The position numbers were made by a program, and so were the translations under genes. Shown here piece after piece: positions 60,135-64,000 of a DNA stretch of 64,000 nt. Below the pieces are notes generated by a model that saw only the letters and a program-made list of their open reading frames with translations, made no database searches and had not been told where the DNA came from. The DNA is from an uncultured bacterium. GTDB lineage: Bacteria; Oederibacteriota; PGYV01; Palsa-1178. The DNA is taken from contig CALAOR010000058.1 of the NCBI GenBank assembly GCA_937889595.1, positions 16,530-80,529 on the forward strand, in the 5' to 3' direction. Each line of letters starts with the position of its first letter. Position 1 is the stretch's first letter.

Positions 60135-61955
60135 ATGGCAAAGATCAAGAACATCGCGATTGTGGCGCACGTGGACCACGGAAAGACAACGCTGGTTGAC
60201 GCCATGCTCAGGCAGTCAGGCGTTTTTAAATCATACCAAAAAGTTGAAGAGCGCGTCATGGATTCCAATGACCTTGAAAAAGAGCGCGGCATAACCATAT
60301 TTTCAAAGAACGCGGCTTTTCACTATAAGGATTATAAGATAAACATAGTGGACACCCCCGGGCACGCTGATTTTGGCGGGGAAGTTCAGCGCATACTTAA
60401 AATGGTGGATTCGGTGCTGCTAGTAGTTGACGCATATGAGGGCACCATGCCGCAGACCAAGTATGTCCTGAAAAAATCACTTGAACTGGGATTAATGCCC
60501 ATAGTGGTCATCAATAAGATCGACAGGCCGAACGCGAGGCCCGATGAAGTCGTAAATATGGTGTTTGACCTGTTTGTGGAATTAAACGCGGCCGACGACC
60601 AGCTGGAATTTCCCATAATATTCGCTTCAGCCAGGGACGGCATAGCAAAAAATCACATGAAAGATGTAAGCACCGACCTGATACCTCTTTTTGAAATGAT
60701 AATAAACCATGTTGAAGATACCATGGGGGACGCCGACCAGCCTCTCCAGTTCCTGACATCGGCCATATCATACGATAACTATCTTGGAAAATTAGGCACG
60801 GGTAAAATATGCAACGGAAGGATCAAGCAGGGAGACGACGTCATGCTCATGAAACGGGGCGGCGCCAGGCTGCTGCACAAGGTAACAAAGCTGTTTTCTT
60901 TTGAAGGGCTGGCAAAAGTGGAGATAAAAGAGGCCGAAGCCGGCGACATAGTAACAATAGCCGGAATTGAGACCATAGACGTGGGCGAGACAGTGGCCTG
61001 CAAGGAAAATCCGCAGGAACTGCCTACCATAGACATAGACAGGCCCACCATGTCCATGCGGTTTATCGTAAACAACTCGCCATTTGCGGGACGCGAAGGA
61101 AAGTTTGTCACTTCCCGCAATATAAGGGAAAGACTGGATAAGGAACTCCAGACAAACGTGAGCATCATAGTGGAAGACGGGGAAACCCAGGATACTTTTA
61201 TTGTAAAAGGCAGGGGCGAGCTGCAGCTTGGCATACTCGTAGAAAATATGAGGCGCGAAGGGTTTGAACTGCAGGTTTCAAAACCGGAAGTTATATTCCA
61301 TGAGAAAAAAGGCGAAAAACTTGAACCTATAGAACACTGCATAATTGATGTTGCAAATGATTTTGTGGGTACGGTAATAGAAAAGATGGGTGTGAGAAAA
61401 GGGACCATGACCAATATGGTACAGGGAAATGACGGGTATACCAGGCTGGAATTTATGGTGCCGACCCGCGGGCTTTTGGGGTTCAGGAATGAATTCATGA
61501 CAGAAACGCGTGGAACTGGTATAATAAACCATAGTTTCCACGAATACGGCCCATACCGCGGAGAAGTGCCGACCAGGACAAGGGGCGTGCTTGTGGTCAT
61601 GGAAGAGGGCGTGTCAGTGGCATACGCGATGGACAAGCTCCAGGACAGGGGTAAGTTCTTCATCAACGCGGGAGCGGAGGTATACGCGGGGATGATAGCA
61701 GGCGAAAACAGCCGCGAAGGCGATATGGTAATAAATATCTGCAAAGAGAAAAAAATGTCAAATATGAGATCGACCGGTACGGATATGGCCATCAGGCTCG
61801 AGACACCGCGTAAGTTTTCGCTGGAACAGGCCATGGAATACATAGCGGATGACGAGCTTTTGGAAATAACTCCCAGCAATATAAGGATGAGGAAGAAAGT
61901 CCTTGATGCCAATAAAAGAAAAAGAGCGACCATAGAAACACAGAATATGAACTAA
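60135..61955 (+). CDS. typA: Ribosome-associated GTPase TypA/BipA
   Basis: 606 residues, translation-factor GTPase. G1 [15 protein letters not shown], switch region ERGITIFSKNAAF, G3 DTPGHADFGGEV, G4 NKIDRPNARP, then domain II and EF-G-like domains and the BipA-specific C-terminal domain (VPTRGLLGFRNEFMTETRGTGI; RMRKKVLDANKRKRA). Binds 70S or 30S particles and helps ribosome assembly under stress or cold. GAGGAG precedes ATG. Confidence 0.96.
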   Translation: MAKIKNIAIVAHVDHGKTTLVDAMLRQSGVFKSYQKVEERVMDSNDLEKERGITIFSKNAAFHYKDYKINIVDTPGHADFGGEVQRILKMVDSVLLVVDAYEGTMPQTKYVLKKSLELGLMPIVVINKIDRPNARPDEVVNMVFDLFVELNAADDQLEFPIIFASARDGIAKNHMKDVSTDLIPLFEMIINHVEDTMGDADQPLQFLTSAISYDNYLGKLGTGKICNGRIKQGDDVMLMKRGGARLLHKVTKLFSFEGLAKVEIKEAEAGDIVTIAGIETIDVGETVACKENPQELPTIDIDRPTMSMRFIVNNSPFAGREGKFVTSRNIRERLDKELQTNVSIIVEDGETQDTFIVKGRGELQLGILVENMRREGFELQVSKPEVIFHEKKGEKLEPIEHCIIDVANDFVGTVIEKMGVRKGTMTNMVQGNDGYTRLEFMVPTRGLLGFRNEFMTETRGTGIINHSFHEYGPYRGEVPTRTRGVLVVMEEGVSVAYAMDKLQDRGKFFINAGAEVYAGMIAGENSREGDMVINICKEKKMSNMRSTGTDMAIRLETPRKFSLEQAMEYIADDELLEITPSNIRMRKKVLDANKRKRATIETQNMN

Positions 61956-61998
61956 TGATAGCGGATCAACAAAAAATACCTGATTTCCAGGAGGTTTT

Positions 61999-62352
61999 AT
62001 GTTTGACCTGAAATTTACAGAAGAGAACAGGAACGGAATAACAGTGTTAAAATGTATTGGCAGGCTTGATTCTGAAACTTATATGGAAACCAAGGACAAG
62101 ATACTCATGCTATTAAAGGAAGGCAAGGTAAAATTAGTGCTTGATATGTCCCGGACCCAGTATGTAAGCAGCGCCGGCTGGGGCGTTATACTGGGGCATT
62201 TAAGGGATTTCCGCAATAAAGGCGGTAATATTGTAATTTCCGGCGCTGTCGATCATGTCAAGAGCGTGTATGAGATCATGGACCTTAAAGAAGTCCTGGA
62301 CAGTTACCCCGATCTGGAAAAAGCCTGCAGTTCTTTTAATGACGTTAAATAA
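61999..62352 (+). CDS. STAS-domain anti-sigma factor antagonist-like protein
   Basis: 117 residues, one STAS domain. VLKCIGRLDSET, KVKLVLDMSRTQYVSSAGWGVILGHL and GGNIVISGAVDHVKSVYEIMDL follow the SpoIIAA/RsbV pattern; Ser58 aligns with the phosphorylated serine of SpoIIAA, though the preceding Asp is Ser and the following Ser/Thr is Ala. Likely substrate of an RsbW/RsbU system such as the fused protein at 2354; this link is inference. AGGAGG upstream. The stop directly abuts the stop of the opposite gene. Confidence 0.85.
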   Translation: MFDLKFTEENRNGITVLKCIGRLDSETYMETKDKILMLLKEGKVKLVLDMSRTQYVSSAGWGVILGHLRDFRNKGGNIVISGAVDHVKSVYEIMDLKEVLDSYPDLEKACSSFNDVK

Positions 62353-63060
62353 TCACAATGTCTTTCTGCCAATGGCGATCAAAGACTGTCCGAAAGGCGG
62401 TCTGATCATGTTTTCAATGGGTTTCATTATTGGAACCAGCAGTTTATCCATGATTCCCGCCTGATTTTCCGGGATAAGTTTTCTTCTTAGGATCCGGCTG
62501 TTAAATGCCCAGCCAAAGGCCCCTATCCAGTTCATGTAAAACATATTTTCAATCTCAAATCCATTATCCCGGTAAATCTTTATCATGTCCGGTTTTTCAT
62601 ACCTTTTATGATGGCCAAGCTGTAAGTCAAGCACGCCGTAGGCGAATTTCATTGCCGGAACAAGTATGACGGCACGGCCTTTTGGCTCAAGCAGGTTAAA
62701 GATACATTTAACCGCCTCATGGTCCTCTTCGATATGTTCAAGTACGTTTAAAAGTACAACCGTATCAAAACTCTGTCCGGGAAGGGCGCACCCCGGGTTT
62801 AGCGCGTCGCCGGCGGCGATCGTCACGCCGGGCGTATTTTTGTATTTCTCGCGGGCAACATCAACAAATCGTTCTTCTATGTCTATGCCGGTTATTTTTC
62901 TGCCCGGGGTTATAAAATAGTCCGTGATATTACCTATGCCGCAGCCTATCTCAAGAACGTTCCTGCCGATGTAAGATTTTATGTTGTCATAGATCCAGCG
63001 GTTATAGTTGTTAACCTTTTGAAGCTTGAATATGGAATCAGTCAGGGCTTCTGTATCCAA
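62353..63060 (-). CDS. Class I SAM-dependent methyltransferase
   Basis: 235 residues, TTG start with GGTGGA upstream. Motif I VLEIGCGIGNITDYF, motif II GIDIEERFVDVAREKY, then GDALNPG, FDTVVLLNVLEHIEEDHEA (post-II) and LLEPKGRAVILVPA. This is the UbiE/Ubi-like small-molecule or glycan methyltransferase layout; the substrate is unknown. The C-terminal 70 residues (WIGAFGWAFNSRILRRKLIP) are hydrophobic-basic and may associate with the membrane. Convergent with the STAS gene, no bases in between. Confidence 0.85.
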   Translation of the reverse strand: MDTEALTDSIFKLQKVNNYNRWIYDNIKSYIGRNVLEIGCGIGNITDYFITPGRKITGIDIEERFVDVAREKYKNTPGVTIAAGDALNPGCALPGQSFDTVVLLNVLEHIEEDHEAVKCIFNLLEPKGRAVILVPAMKFAYGVLDLQLGHHKRYEKPDMIKIYRDNGFEIENMFYMNWIGAFGWAFNSRILRRKLIPENQAGIMDKLLVPIMKPIENMIRPPFGQSLIAIGRKTL

Positions 63061-63336
63061 TTTTGTTCCACCGTGTTTTTAGCCTTAAAGGGCCGTCTGA
63101 TAAAATAAAACAAAAAGATTATAACATATATGGCGATTTAGTTGGAAAATAAATACGATTTGACGCTGTCGGACCCATGTGCAGGGTCAAACGATCTTTT
63201 CAAAGATATGTTTTGCGGCCGAAGCTTTGCGGAGGGAATCCATATGTACAAAACACCATGAAACACGGGTCTTTTGCCAACAGCCCGTGCATAAGCTAAA
63301 AATACTGAAAAATCATGATTTTTTTGTATTTTTAGC

Positions 63337-63365
63337 TTGACATCTATCTGCATTTTTGTTAAATT
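63337..63365 (+). promoter_or_regulatory. Promoter of the tRNA-Thr-tuf unit
   Basis: Consensus TTGACA at 63337-63342, 17-base spacer, TAAATT at 63360-63365. The start would fall at about 63372, where a hairpin CTCTACT/AGTAGAG (63372-63393) begins, followed by a T-rich stretch. The rest of 63061-63510 is AT-rich with no gene I can support. Confidence 0.6.
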
Positions 63366-63510
63366 TTATACTCTACTGATTTGATAGTAGAGCTTATTTT
63401 TTATATATATAATTAAGGAGAAATGCAGAGAATTGTAATTTAAATGAGCCTCCAAGATAGGTGTGCTTGCTGTTTTTCTATTTTGAGGTTTCATTTTTTT
63501 TATTTTTTTT

Positions 63511-63588
63511 GCCCATGTAGCTCAGTTTGGTGAGAGCGCATCCTTGGTAAGGATGAGGTCGTCGGTTCAACTCCGATCGTGGGCTCCA
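63511..63588 (+). tRNA. tRNA-Thr (anticodon GGU)
   Basis: 78 bases with encoded CCA. Acceptor GCCCATG pairs with CGTGGGC (one G-U), discriminator T; D arm GCTC..GAGC; anticodon stem CATCC/GGATG with loop TTGGTAA giving GGU; T loop GTTCAACTC. Lies ahead of tuf, as thrT lies ahead of tufB in E. coli. Confidence 0.96.
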
Positions 63589-63612
63589 GAAAATTTGCTC
63601 AAGCAAATTTTC
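63589..63612 (+). terminator. Hairpin directly after tRNA-Thr
   Basis: Perfect 11-base arms GAAAATTTGCT and AGCAAATTTTC with a CA loop, starting one base after the CCA end. No U-run follows, so a 3'-processing signal or repeat is as likely as termination. Confidence 0.6.
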
Positions 63613-63628
63613 AGAGCAGTGGAACAGG

Positions 63629-63728
63629 TGAACAGTTGAACAGTAGACAAGCGTGTTTGGAAAAAGCTAAGCGTGAACACGAGACACGGACCACTGCGAT
63701 CAACCTGCTCAATCTGCTCAACTGTTCA
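63629..63728 (+). repeat. 15-base inverted repeat between tRNA-Thr and tuf
   Basis: TGAACAGTTGAACAG (63629-63643) and CTGCTCAACTGTTCA (63714-63728) are inverted with one mismatch; both flanks contain further GAACAG/CTGCTCAA blocks. An open frame over this stretch is not supported as a gene. Confidence 0.65.
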
Positions 63729-63795
63729 GAACTTGTTGCGGAGCATAAAGACAGAATATAAAATTTAAAAAAAATATTTATCAGGAGGAAGAAAA

Positions 63796-64000
63796 ATGGG
63801 AAAACAGAAATTTGACAGGTCGAAACCGCACGTAAACGTGGGAACGATAGGGCACGTGGATCATGGAAAAACGACATTAACAGCGGCTATAACGAACGTA
63901 ATGGCGCAGCAGGGGCTTGCGACATACATACCGTATGACGAGGTGGCGAAAGCATCAGCGTCACAGGGAAGGCGCGACGCTACGAAGATATTGACGATAG
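63796..64000 (+). CDS. tuf: Elongation factor Tu, N-terminal part (3' end outside window)
   Basis: The first 68 codons are in the window and the frame runs open to the end. [29 protein letters not shown] carries the G1 loop [31 protein letters not shown] is the switch I region, where EEVAKA..QGRRDDTK..TI is usual. Delivers aminoacyl-tRNA to the ribosome. TCAGGAGG precedes ATG. Confidence 0.98.
   Translation, partial: MGKQKFDRSKPHVNVGTIGHVDHGKTTLTAAITNVMAQQGLATYIPYDEVAKASASQGRRDATKILTI

Noticed and set aside
63421..63441. Six-codon frame after AAGGAG ahead of tRNA-Thr
   Set aside because: Too short and without a downstream coding partner before the tRNA.
63579..63761. Small open frame starting inside tRNA-Thr
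   Set aside because: Overlaps the tRNA end, a hairpin and inverted repeats; low-complexity product.

Overview
This window is bacterial chromosome of moderate GC, densely packed with genes, often with 1-11 base overlaps and strong AGGAGG-type ribosome sites. Arginine is written mostly with AGG. Several Sec-dependent beta-barrel proteins (PorV-like at 963, others at 13248 and 26435), a KdpD/KdpE system, CvpA and a lipid-type acyltransferase point to a didermic (outer-membrane) bacterium. The gene mix (PorV-type barrel, fused RsbW-RsbU regulator, Rex, 4Fe-4S type PurF, non-mevalonate isoprenoid genes, self-made His, Trp, aromatic precursors and purines) does not match a well-known model organism; an uncultivated candidate phylum near Elusimicrobiota, Omnitrophota or Goldbacteria is my inference, not a proven assignment.

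Layout. 1-9768: end of RNase R, a PorV-like barrel with TPR tail, a membrane serine phosphatase regulator, then hisD-C-B-H-A-F. 9769-16317: exported peroxiredoxin, palindromic repeat array, hisI, trpE-trpG, a fibronectin-type surface protein, a zinc-ribbon/TPR membrane protein and a convergent cvpA. 16318-21356: purS-Q-L-F. 21357-34806: potassium island: kdpF-A-B, a repeat pair, kdpC, a barrel protein, a KdpD kinase half, kdpE, a KdpD sensor half, a periplasmic helical protein and a KimA-like potassium permease. 34807-43426: inverted-repeat element, a clear promoter with a palindromic operator, then an operon aminotransferase-aroF-tyrA-aroA-plsC-ispH-rpsA-rex. 43427-52790: thrS, radA, PIN-TRAM protein, ispD, ispF, cysS, rlmB, tRNA-Val, tRNA-Asp and a RluA-type pseudouridine synthase. 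52791-59848: a decayed DUF1016 fragment and poorly characterised membrane, DoxX, coiled-coil, acyl-CoA ligase and PC4-like genes. 59849-64000: a candidate small RNA or attenuated leader, typA, a STAS protein, a convergent methyltransferase, tRNA-Thr and the start of tuf.

How parts fit. His, Trp, aromatic and purine genes form biosynthetic blocks; hisG, hisE, the other trp genes and cmk are not in this window. The potassium island combines an ATP-driven pump, its two-component control (with KdpD split in two proteins) and a second transporter behind its own promoter and structured leader. Rex, a redox-sensing repressor, is the last gene of an operon whose promoter carries a Rex-like palindrome over the expected start point. 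The most unusual non-coding signal is a family of paired palindromes with TGTAG/CTACA outer ends at four intergenic places, with different but internally complementary stems, plus an AT-rich inverted repeat found twice directly ahead of a ribosome binding site.
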